From Streptomyces sp. TS71-3 (GTDB lineage Bacteria > Actinomycetota > Actinomycetes > Streptomycetales > Streptomycetaceae), in the NCBI RefSeq assembly GCF_018327685.1, contig NZ_BNEL01000003.1, forward strand, positions 3,472,001 to 3,536,000: a stretch of DNA of 64,000 nucleotides, given 5' to 3'. The translations under genes were made by a program, and so were the position numbers. The notes under the pieces were generated by a model. The model was not told where the DNA came from and did not search any database. It worked only from the letters and a program-made list of their open reading frames with translations. Positions within the stretch are counted from its first letter, which is position 1, and each line of letters starts with the position of its first letter. Shown piece after piece: positions 34,552 to 42,233 of this stretch.

Positions 34552-35571
34552 TCAGCCCGTGTACCCGGCGAAGATCTTGGTGAACTGCCAGGCGTCCTGG
34601 TCGACGCCGGAGCAGGTGTCGTCGTTCGGGTAGGCGCCGGAGCACGGCCGGTCGCGGTTGACGGACCAGAACGACAGGCGCGCCAGGTGGTGCTGCTTCG
34701 CGTAGTCCAGGATGGTCTGGAAGTTGTCCGGGGTGACCTTCTCCTGGACGTCCGTGATCCCGTTCATCGACGACAGGCCGCTGTGCGCGTAGGCCTCCTC
34801 GTCGCTGTAGCCGTAGGCGCTCTTGACCCGGTCCTTCAGCCCGTCGGTGGCCTGGATGGTCAGCTGCCCCATGTCCTGGCCGGAGCCCCCGAAGTCGAAC
34901 GGCATGATCGTCCAGCCGTCCACCTCCAGGTCCGAGTCGGCAGCCCTGTTGATCATGCTGTCGTCGGGGCCGTTCTGGTCGCTGGGGAAGGTGACGTACG
35001 TGGTCAGGCCGGAGTTGTCGGCCTTCACCTTCTTCAGCGCGTCGATCGTCTTCGCTTGCGTGTTCGGGTCGTTGTAGGCGTCGCCCTCGATGTCGATGTC
35101 GATCGCCTTCAGCCCGTAGGCGTCGATGACCTTCTGGTAGGCGCCGGCCAGGGCGTCCGCGTCGGAGCAGGACTGCTCCAGCTTGTTGCCGCTCGCTCCG
35201 CCGAAGGACGGCACCACGTCGCCGCCCTTGGCGCGCACCGCGTCGACGGTCTTCTCGTCCTGCCCGCCCTTGAGCGGACGGCTGCCGTCCCACTGCGGGT
35301 CGCAGTTGCCGGCGTCGAGGACGAAGGCCATGGTGAACCAGCTGACCCCGGTGGCGTCCATGACCTCGGCCGGGTCCGGCGGATTGCCCCAGCCGTTGTA
35401 GATGTACGGGGCGACGGCGGCGGGGGCGGCCTTGACGGCGGGCGCGCTGCCGGGCGTGCCGGCCCAGGCGGCCACGGTGGTGCCGGTCGCGGTGGCGGCC
35501 ACGGCCGCGGCCAGGGCGATCCAGCGCCCGCGGCGTGACATGCGGTGTCGTGCAGTGCTCAACGTGCTCAC
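34552..35571 (-). CDS. Secreted GH18 chitinase
   Basis: A 339-residue exported hydrolase. The signal peptide runs from MSRRGRW to about residue 38. The catalytic barrel has the GH18 second-strand motif PSFGG and the DxDxE motif in IDIDIEGDA, whose Glu is the acid. Its length fits a single-domain bacterial chitinase with no separate binding module. GTG 35571 overlaps the GH30 stop (GTGA), so the two are coupled. It would cut chitin, or possibly another GlcNAc glycan, next to beta-glucanases. Confidence 0.88.
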   Translation of the reverse strand: MSTLSTARHRMSRRGRWIALAAAVAATATGTTVAAWAGTPGSAPAVKAAPAAVAPYIYNGWGNPPDPAEVMDATGVSWFTMAFVLDAGNCDPQWDGSRPLKGGQDEKTVDAVRAKGGDVVPSFGGASGNKLEQSCSDADALAGAYQKVIDAYGLKAIDIDIEGDAYNDPNTQAKTIDALKKVKADNSGLTTYVTFPSDQNGPDDSMINRAADSDLEVDGWTIMPFDFGGSGQDMGQLTIQATDGLKDRVKSAYGYSDEEAYAHSGLSSMNGITDVQEKVTPDNFQTILDYAKQHHLARLSFWSVNRDRPCSGAYPNDDTCSGVDQDAWQFTKIFAGYTG

Positions 35572-37148
35572 CTCTTGTTGTGGGGGGAGAGGGCGGCAGC
35601 GGGGGCGACGGCGGCGCCGTGGCCCGCGGGGGCCTTGGCCGGAGCGTGGCCGGCGGCGGAGCCGCCCCAGGTGAAGGTGGCCGAGGCGCCGGCCGGCAGG
35701 TCGTAGGTGAAGTGCTCACCGTTCCAGCCGATGTCGGCGGTCTGGATGGAGCCGGTGTCGTTGTAGGCGATCAGCGCCTTGCTGCCGTCCGGGTTCTGCC
35801 AGGCGACGTTCATCACGGAGGGGTCGGCCGTGGAGTCGATGCGGTGGGCGCCGGGCCTCACGAACTTGGTGAGGTGGCCCATCGTGTAGTACTCGATGGT
35901 GTAGTCCACCTGCCCGGACCTGTCGTCGCCGTTGTGCACCGTGATCAGCCCGGTGCAGGTGCCGCAGCCGCCGTTGTGCGGGCCGCCGTTCTGGTCCACC
36001 GCCAGCGACCACTTCACCCAGCTGCTGCCCCAGTTGCGGGTGTAGTCGATCAGGTTGTGCATGTCGTCGTGCTGCTGGTTGGCGACCCAGGTGCCGCCGG
36101 AGTGCTCGGTGTCGAAGACGCCGATGTCCGGGTAGCGGTCGTGGATCGTGGACTGCTCGCCGACGTCGCCCTCGTAGCCGTGCCAGGCCATGCCGCCGAA
36201 GTTGGGGTTGCCCCTGACGGCCGCGTCGCCCACCGTCTCGGCCGCGTACTCGTCGTAGCGGTTCCAGTTCCAGTCCAGCGCCAGGACCTTGGTGGACAGG
36301 CCGGCCTGCTGGAGGGCGGGCAGCAGGTCCGTCTTGGTGAAGTACGCGAGCCCCGAGCCGTTCCACTGCATGGACGGGTAGCCGGAGCAACAGGTCGGCT
36401 CGTTCTGCACGGAGACGTAGTCGACCGGCACGCCGCCCGCCTTGTACGCCTGGAGGTACTTGACGAAGTACTGGGCGTAGGCGGCGTAGTACTTGGACTG
36501 GAGCCAGCCCTGGTCGAGGCTGTCGTTGTCCTTCATCCAGGCGGGCGCCGACCACGGCGAGCCCATCACCTTGGTGTCCGGGTTGAGCTGCCTGGCCTGC
36601 TTGGTGAGCGGCAGCACGTCGGCCAGGTCGTGGTCGATCGAGAAGTGCGAGAGGCTCTCGTCGGTCTGCCCGGCCGGCATGTCGTCGAAGGTGTACCCGG
36701 TCCTGGCCAGGTCGGAGCCGCCGATGGGATTGCGGATGAAGTCGAGGCCGATGCCCTGCTGCGGGTCGAAGAGCTTCGTCATGGCCTCGTCGCGGGCCGA
36801 CTGGCTGAGCGCCCCGCTGCTGTTCATCAGCCACGCCGCGGTGTCCGTGAAGGAGGCGCCGCCGCCCTCGAACGCCTGGTACTGCTTGGAGTCGTCGACC
36901 TGGATCTTTCCCTGGCCCGCGGCGAACGCCACCGGATCCTGCTTTTCCAGGCCCTTGACGACATGGCGGCCACCGGAGTCGTCGGTGGTGGTCAGGTAGA
37001 CCTGGACCGCCTCGCCCGCCGTCGGGTCCGCGTTCGCCAGTGTGGGGTACAGGGCGGCCGCGCCGAGGGCGGTCAGTGCCGCCGTCCAGAGCACGCCACG
37101 TCTGCCCGCGAGGCGTCGTGGGGTGCTGCGATGTGTGGGGTGTCTCAT
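35568..37148 (-). CDS. Secreted GH30 glycoside hydrolase, probable beta-1,6-glucanase
   Basis: A 526-residue exported GH30 enzyme. The N-terminus is basic with an RR pair and a hydrophobic core to about residue 40 (TLANA-DP). The barrel has FEGGGASFTDTAAW, the acid/base Glu in VSVQNEPT and the nucleophile Glu in FDTEHSGG. GH30 includes beta-1,6-glucanases, glucosylceramidases and xylanases. The layout of this one and its operon partners favours beta-1,6-glucanase. The C-terminus has an Ala/Pro/His-rich tail. It is the first gene of the wall-hydrolase operon. Confidence 0.87.
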   Translation of the reverse strand: MRHPTHRSTPRRLAGRRGVLWTAALTALGAAALYPTLANADPTAGEAVQVYLTTTDDSGGRHVVKGLEKQDPVAFAAGQGKIQVDDSKQYQAFEGGGASFTDTAAWLMNSSGALSQSARDEAMTKLFDPQQGIGLDFIRNPIGGSDLARTGYTFDDMPAGQTDESLSHFSIDHDLADVLPLTKQARQLNPDTKVMGSPWSAPAWMKDNDSLDQGWLQSKYYAAYAQYFVKYLQAYKAGGVPVDYVSVQNEPTCCSGYPSMQWNGSGLAYFTKTDLLPALQQAGLSTKVLALDWNWNRYDEYAAETVGDAAVRGNPNFGGMAWHGYEGDVGEQSTIHDRYPDIGVFDTEHSGGTWVANQQHDDMHNLIDYTRNWGSSWVKWSLAVDQNGGPHNGGCGTCTGLITVHNGDDRSGQVDYTIEYYTMGHLTKFVRPGAHRIDSTADPSVMNVAWQNPDGSKALIAYNDTGSIQTADIGWNGEHFTYDLPAGASATFTWGGSAAGHAPAKAPAGHGAAVAPAAALSPHNKR

Positions 37149-37275
37149 TGTGGGGGGATGCCTTCCTGGTTCGCGGGCGGGCCGCTCGGCGCCCGGATCC
37201 CGGAGGACGGCAGGCGCCGTTCACACCCGCACATGCGGCCCGGCCGGAAGGTCGTGCGGCCGGGTTCTGGGCCAC

Positions 37276-37305
37276 ATGGTTCGGGAGTTGAACATGTCTC
37301 GTCAA
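37276..37305 (-). promoter_or_regulatory. Possible promoter of the GH30 operon
   Basis: On the minus strand TTGACG (37300-37305) is followed after 18 bp by AACCAT (37276-37281), giving a leader of about 120 nt. The rest of the 365-bp gap 37149-37513 shows no gene or clear operator. Confidence 0.35.
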
Positions 37306-37513
37306 TAGGTACGCACCAATGACTGGCTCTTGACCTTCCGGAAACGGGGAGCCTTCAGAAGGTGAAGACGCGGTGTGTCCACCGTGGTACGCGATGTGAC
37401 CTGATGTCAGGGGGCGACGGGGAGGGGGCGATGGGGGCCGCCGGGAACAGGCCGGGGAGCCCCGCGGGCGGCGCCGGCCCGCGGGGTGCTCCGAAGTCCC
37501 TTTCCGTTTGCGG

Positions 37514-38386
37514 TTATCGCGGCTGGTACGCCGCCACCGCAAGCCCCGGCGTGCCGACCCGGGCGGTGAAGACCGCGCCGTCCAGGGGCCCGGGGGAGGC
37601 AAGGCCCGTGCGGGCCGAGGTGACGTACAGGCAGCGGCCGTCGTCGCCGCCCAGGCACACCCCGGCGGGCTGCGAGGCGGGTACCGCCAGCACCCGGTCC
37701 AGCGAACCGTCAGGGAGGTAGCGGTGCACCGCCCCCGCGCCCCAGACCGCGCACCACAGCGCCCCGTCCGCGTCCACCGCCATGCCGTCCGGACTGCCCT
37801 CGCCGACCGTCACGAAGACCTCCGGCGCGCCCAGCTCGCCCGACTCAGGGTCGACGGGGTACCGGCGGATCACCCCGCGCGCGCTGTCCGCGAGGTACAG
37901 GGCCGTGCCGTCCGCGGTGAACGCCGGGCCGTTCGGCACGGTGATGCCCTCCAGCACCCGGTGGACGGACCCGTCGTGGTCCACCCGGAACAGCGCCCCG
38001 GCGTTCGGCACCGCGTCATAGGCCATGCTGCCCGCCCAGAACCGCCCCTGCGGGTCGGCCGTGCCGTCGTTCATCCGGCGGCGCACCTCGCCCCCCTCCA
38101 CGGGCCGTGCCAGCCACTCAGTGCCGCCGTCCGGGCCGAGCAGCGCCACCCCGGTGCCGGCCGCGGCGATCCAGTGGCCGTCCCGGCCGGCGACGGGCGC
38201 CACCGCGCCCAGCGGCTCCGGCAGTTCCGCCAGCACCTCCAGGGCGCCGGACGGGTCGCCGGGGGCGGCCAGCAGCCGGCCGGCGAGGATGTCGGTGAGC
38301 ACGATCCGGCCGGCCACCTGGCGGATGCCCTCGCCCAGTTCGAGACGGTCGGTCCACAGCGGTTCCAGGGTGCTCTGCTCGGTCAC
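37514..38386 (-). CDS. SMP-30/gluconolactonase family lactonase
   Basis: A 290-residue beta-propeller lactonase. Family marks are LGEGIRQV at the start, VRRRMNDGTADPQGRFWAG in the middle (metal ligand Asn), TVPNGPAF, and SPDGMAVDADGALWCAVW (metal ligand Asp). It would hydrolyse an aldonolactone to the aldonate. With a galactose-dehydrogenase-like SDR and galactonate dehydratase in the same operon, galactonolactone is the likely substrate. GTG 38386 overlaps the epimerase-like stop as GTGA; the gene ends with TAA and closes the operon. Confidence 0.88.
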   Translation of the reverse strand: MTEQSTLEPLWTDRLELGEGIRQVAGRIVLTDILAGRLLAAPGDPSGALEVLAELPEPLGAVAPVAGRDGHWIAAAGTGVALLGPDGGTEWLARPVEGGEVRRRMNDGTADPQGRFWAGSMAYDAVPNAGALFRVDHDGSVHRVLEGITVPNGPAFTADGTALYLADSARGVIRRYPVDPESGELGAPEVFVTVGEGSPDGMAVDADGALWCAVWGAGAVHRYLPDGSLDRVLAVPASQPAGVCLGGDDGRCLYVTSARTGLASPGPLDGAVFTARVGTPGLAVAAYQPR

Positions 38387-39381
38387 TGGCTCGGGTTCCT
38401 TCCTGGCGCGTGCGGTGGGGGAGTGGCGGGGCCGGTGGGGCGGGAGGGGGCCGGCCCGGGAGGGCCGGACGGAGCGGTGGCGGATTCGGGGGAGGGGATC
38501 CGCCCGGGAGGGCGCGGGGCCGCCGTGCGGGCCGGCGCCGTCAGCGTCAGCCGCCAGCGCACCTCACCGGAGGCGGGGACCACGGCCGCGTCGCCCTCCC
38601 CGGCGTCGTCCAGCGCGAAGCAGCGGCCGAGCATCGGCTCCACGCCGCAGCTGCGGTACGGCGCCTTGGCCGGGAAGCCGCCCAGGTTGCGCCAGAGCGC
38701 GACCGCGGTCGGCTGGCCCGGCGCGTGCAGAGCCATGCGCAGCACATCGGGGCCGTCGTGCACCTCGGCCGCGTCGGTCAGCAGCACCGCCCCGACCGCG
38801 GTGCCGTCGTCGGGCCCGAAGCGGTCCAGCGGCAGCCCGCACGGCGCGGGCCAGGCGCCGGTGACCCAGGGGTCGCCGGCGGGCCAGGGCGCATCGAGCA
38901 GCGGTGCCGCCTCGGGGTGGAGCCGGACCGGCGTGCCCGCGGGGGCGGCCACCCGGGCCTGCTCCGACAGCTCCAGCAGAGCGTGCGCGGCCCACACGAA
39001 CCGGCGGCCGGGCTCCGCGCGCAGCCGGTAGTCGACGACCGCCGTCGCGCCCCCGGCCCGGATCCGGCGGGTGAGCCGGAAGCCCGGCCAGTCGACGCTC
39101 TCCGTGTCGCCCTCCCGCGTCCACGGCCGCGACCAGGCGTCGCCGTGGTCGGGCGTGCCGCGGACCGTGGGCACGCACTCCTCCAGGCCGCCCGCGTCGG
39201 CGAAGGCGTCCCCTGGGGCGACCCGCGCCCTGCGCGGCTCCGGGCGCTGCCAGAGCCACTCGCGAGCGCCCGTGGTGAGCGACGTCCACCGGCCGCCGTG
39301 GGTCGGGTCGGTCACGATCCGCAGCTCGCGGTCATGGGCGGCAGTGCTCGCCGTGCCGCCTGCCGCGGGGCCGCTCACCAT
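38383..39381 (-). CDS. Aldose 1-epimerase-like protein
   Basis: A 332-residue protein with a galactose-mutarotase-like sandwich. RELRIVTDPTHGGRWTSL, GGLEECVPTV and the closing SCGVEPMLGRCF are typical of distant aldose epimerases. The catalytic His of classic GalM is not clearly placed, so activity is uncertain. The last 40 residues are a Pro/Ser-rich tail. ATG 39381 is used; GTG 39378 overlapping the dehydratase stop is an alternative. Its place between lactonase and dehydratase suggests anomer interconversion of galactose before oxidation. Confidence 0.72.
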   Translation of the reverse strand: MVSGPAAGGTASTAAHDRELRIVTDPTHGGRWTSLTTGAREWLWQRPEPRRARVAPGDAFADAGGLEECVPTVRGTPDHGDAWSRPWTREGDTESVDWPGFRLTRRIRAGGATAVVDYRLRAEPGRRFVWAAHALLELSEQARVAAPAGTPVRLHPEAAPLLDAPWPAGDPWVTGAWPAPCGLPLDRFGPDDGTAVGAVLLTDAAEVHDGPDVLRMALHAPGQPTAVALWRNLGGFPAKAPYRSCGVEPMLGRCFALDDAGEGDAAVVPASGEVRWRLTLTAPARTAAPRPPGRIPSPESATAPSGPPGPAPSRPTGPATPPPHAPGRNPSQ

Positions 39382-40520
39382 TCGGCGAAGGAGCCGTCGG
39401 GGTGCCGCCACACCGGGTTGCGCCAGGCGTGGCCCTTGCGGTCCGCGGCCCGGACGGCGTCCTCGTCGACGGTGACACCGAGGCCCGGCAGGGTGCCGCG
39501 CCGGGCGAGGCCGTCCTCGAAGCGGAACGGCTCGGTGTCCACGACGTACGACAGCAGGTCCGCGTCCTTGTTGTAGTGGATGCCGCGGCTCTGCTCCTGG
39601 ATGAGGAAGTTGGGCGTGGCGAAGCCGACCTGGAGGCTGGCGGCGAGCGCGATCGGGCCGAGCGGGCAGTGCGGGGCGAGCTGGGCGCCGAACGTCTCGG
39701 CCAGCGAGGCGATCCTGTGCACCTCCGAGATGCCGCCCGCGTGCGACAGGTCCGGCTGGGCCACGGCGATGCCCGCGGTGAGCGCCGGCAGGAACTCGCC
39801 GCGGCCGTAGAGCCGTTCACCCGTGGCTATCGGCACGGGGCTGGCGGCCACCAGAGCGGGCAGCAGATGGCCCTGGTCGGGCAGCAGCGGCTCCTCCGCG
39901 AACAGGGGGTGCAGCGGTCCCAGTTCGGCGAGCACGCGGCGGGCGCTCGCGGGGGTGAAGCGGCCGTGGAAGTCCACGGCGACGTCCCGGTGCGGCCCGA
40001 GCACCTCGCGCACCGCGGCGACCCGCTCGACGACCCCCGCGGTCTCCGCGGGCGTGGTCACCGGCGAGGTGCGCCCCGCGGCGTTCATCTTCACGGCCGT
40101 GAAGCCCGCCGCCACCTGCTCGGCCGCCTGCTCGCGCAGCTCACCGGGCTCGTCTCCGCCGATCCACGCGTACACCCGCACGGTGTCCCGCACCGGGCCG
40201 CCCAGCAGGGCGTGCACCGGAGCGCCGTACACCTTGCCCGCGATGTCCCACAGCGCCTGGTCGAGGCCGGCCACGGCGCTGGAGAGCACCGGGCCGCCGC
40301 GGTAGAAGCCGCCCTTGCTGAGCACCTGCCAGTGGTCCTGGATGCGCAGCGGGTCCGTGCCGACGAGGTGGTCGGCGAGCACGTCCACGGCGGCGCGGAC
40401 CACCTCGGCGCGGCCCTCGACGACCGGCTCGCCCCAGCCGACGACGCCGTCGTCGGTCTCCACCCGGCAGAACAGCCAGCGCGGCGGCACCAGGAACGTC
40501 TCGATCCGGGTGACCCTCAC
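39375..40520 (-). CDS. dgoD: D-galactonate dehydratase
   Basis: A 381-residue enolase-superfamily enzyme, about the length of E. coli DgoD. Metal ligands lie in VDFHGR, FAEEPLL and ATGERLYGR, and the catalytic His region is APHCPLGPIALAASLQ, all as in galactonate dehydratases. It converts D-galactonate to 2-keto-3-deoxygalactonate. GTG 40520 overlaps the GntR stop (GTGA). Upstream GH27 and GH36 alpha-galactosidases and a sugar dehydrogenase feed it. The next steps (KDGal kinase and aldolase) are not in the window. Confidence 0.88.
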   Translation of the reverse strand: MRVTRIETFLVPPRWLFCRVETDDGVVGWGEPVVEGRAEVVRAAVDVLADHLVGTDPLRIQDHWQVLSKGGFYRGGPVLSSAVAGLDQALWDIAGKVYGAPVHALLGGPVRDTVRVYAWIGGDEPGELREQAAEQVAAGFTAVKMNAAGRTSPVTTPAETAGVVERVAAVREVLGPHRDVAVDFHGRFTPASARRVLAELGPLHPLFAEEPLLPDQGHLLPALVAASPVPIATGERLYGRGEFLPALTAGIAVAQPDLSHAGGISEVHRIASLAETFGAQLAPHCPLGPIALAASLQVGFATPNFLIQEQSRGIHYNKDADLLSYVVDTEPFRFEDGLARRGTLPGLGVTVDEDAVRAADRKGHAWRNPVWRHPDGSFAEW

Positions 40521-41269
40521 TTCTCCTCACCGGCCGGGCGCTCGCCGTCGGGGGTGTCGACCACGTCCCTGACCCGGTCCACATCGCGCAGTGCCTGGGC
40601 GAGCAGGGCCCGCATGGCGTGCTCGGCGCCCGGCGGGTCGCCGGCGCGCACGGCCTCGAGCACCGCACGGTGGCTGGGCACCGGGTCGTCGGCGCGGCCG
40701 GTGCTGTGCACCAGGCGGTCGCGGTGGGCGAGACCTGACTCGATCACCATCTCCATGCGCTCCAGAAGCTCGTTGTGGGTGGCGGCGAGCAGGGCGCGGT
40801 GGAAGGCGAGGTCGGACTCGACGGCGTGGTGCGCGGTGCCCTCCTCCTCGCCCATCGCCGCGAGCGCCTCGTCCAGGGCCGTCAGGTCCTCCTCGGTGCG
40901 CCGCTCGGCCGCCAGCCGGGCCGCGGCGGGCTCGACGATGCCGCGCACCTCGTCGAGGTTGTGCAGCAGGGGGCCGTTCGGCTCGGAGACCGTGCTCTCG
41001 GCGAACTGCCAGCGCAGCACGTCCGCGTCCAGGAGGTTCCAGTCGGAGCGGGCCCGCACGAAGGTGCCGCGCTTCTGCCGGGCGTCCACCATGCCCTTGG
41101 CGGCCAGCACCTTCAGGGACTCCCTCAGCGCGGTGAGGCTGACGTCCAGCTCGCTCTGGAGCGCCACCAGGTCCAGCGTCGCTCCTTCCGGGAACTCGCC
41201 GCTGAGCACCCGGCGCGCGAGGGTCTCCACGGTCTGGCCGTGCACCCCGCGGCGCGCGTAAGGCGACAT
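40517..41269 (-). CDS. GntR/FadR-family regulator, DgoR-like
   Basis: A 250-residue repressor. The winged helix-turn-helix (about 10-75) includes LDVSLTALRESLKVLAAKGMV and KRGTFV. The all-helical FadR C-terminal domain (FCD, about 95-225) has the usual Asp/His residues in SDLAFHRALLAATHN and PVPSHRAVLEAV. ATG 41269 has CAGGA upstream. It lies inside the galactonate operon and probably represses it until galactonate or a related acid is present. Confidence 0.9.
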   Translation of the reverse strand: MSPYARRGVHGQTVETLARRVLSGEFPEGATLDLVALQSELDVSLTALRESLKVLAAKGMVDARQKRGTFVRARSDWNLLDADVLRWQFAESTVSEPNGPLLHNLDEVRGIVEPAAARLAAERRTEEDLTALDEALAAMGEEEGTAHHAVESDLAFHRALLAATHNELLERMEMVIESGLAHRDRLVHSTGRADDPVPSHRAVLEAVRAGDPPGAEHAMRALLAQALRDVDRVRDVVDTPDGERPAGEEK

Positions 41270-41327
41270 GTCGATTCCTGCCTTTCTCCTGGTGAGGTCT
41301 GCGGCTCTCCTGATGGGACGGGGCGCT

Positions 41328-42101
41328 TCAGGACGAGTCCTTGGCGACGCTCCAGCCGCCGTCGACGAGCAGGCTCGCGCCGGTGATGTACGAGGCGTCA
41401 GGGGAGGCCAGGAAGGCGATCGCGGCTGCCGCCTCCTCGGCACGCCCGAGCCGGCCCAGTGGGGTGGCGGCACCGCTGAGCGAGCGGTCCGCCTCGGAGA
41501 TGCCGTCCCAGGCACTGGTCAGGATCGGGCCCGGCAGCACGGAGTTGACCCGCACCCGCGGCCCGTACTCTACGGCGAGCTGTCCGCTCAGGGACAGCAG
41601 CGCGCCCTTCGACGCGGCGTAGGCGGGACGGCCCGGCAGGCCCATGTGGGCGTGCACGGACGAGGTGAACACCGCCCCGCCGGCCTCCTCGGCGAGGTCG
41701 GGCAGCACCGCCTTGAAACCGAGGAAGGCGCCGGTGAGGTTCACGGAGAGCTGCCGCTCCCAGGAGGCCAGCGTCATCTCGTGCGCCGGCCGCAGCTCCA
41801 CCGTGAACGCGTTGCTGACCAGCACCCCGATGGGGCCGAAGGAGTGCGCCGAGGCGACGACCCGCTCCCAGTGGCCGGCGTCCGCGACGTCCGCGACCAC
41901 GAACAGCGCCTGCCCGCCCGCGCGGCGGATGTCCTCGGCGACCTGCTCGCCGCGGTCGGCGGCGACATCGGCGAGCACCACCGCGGCACCCTCCTCGGCG
42001 AGCCGCTGCGCGGTGGCGGCGCCGATACCCGAGGCCGCTCCGGTGACGACGGCGACGCGGCCGCTGAAGCGGGCGCCGTGCCGTTGTGGGGGTTGGTTCA
42101 T
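41328..42101 (-). CDS. SDR-family sugar dehydrogenase
   Basis: A 257-residue classical short-chain dehydrogenase. It has the cofactor motif TGAASGIG (about 20-27), the catalytic Ser in TSSVHAH and Tyr-Lys in YAASK (about 161-165), and the C-terminal SYITGASLLVDGGW. The context (alpha-galactosidases upstream, galactonate enzymes downstream) suggests NAD(P)-dependent oxidation of galactose to galactonolactone. Other polyol or sugar substrates are possible. It opens the oxidative operon, 58 bp before the GntR gene. Confidence 0.85.
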   Translation of the reverse strand: MNQPPQRHGARFSGRVAVVTGAASGIGAATAQRLAEEGAAVVLADVAADRGEQVAEDIRRAGGQALFVVADVADAGHWERVVASAHSFGPIGVLVSNAFTVELRPAHEMTLASWERQLSVNLTGAFLGFKAVLPDLAEEAGGAVFTSSVHAHMGLPGRPAYAASKGALLSLSGQLAVEYGPRVRVNSVLPGPILTSAWDGISEADRSLSGAATPLGRLGRAEEAAAAIAFLASPDASYITGASLLVDGGWSVAKDSS

Positions 42102-42233
42102 GAGGCGGGTCCACTCCTCGGGGACGGGGCCGGGCCGGCGTGCGGAACGGCCGTGGGGGCGTGCGGTGGGTGCGCCGCACGCGGACGCGGTGCGGCCGGG
42201 CGGCAGCCCGCCCCGGCCATTTTATTTAGGAAG

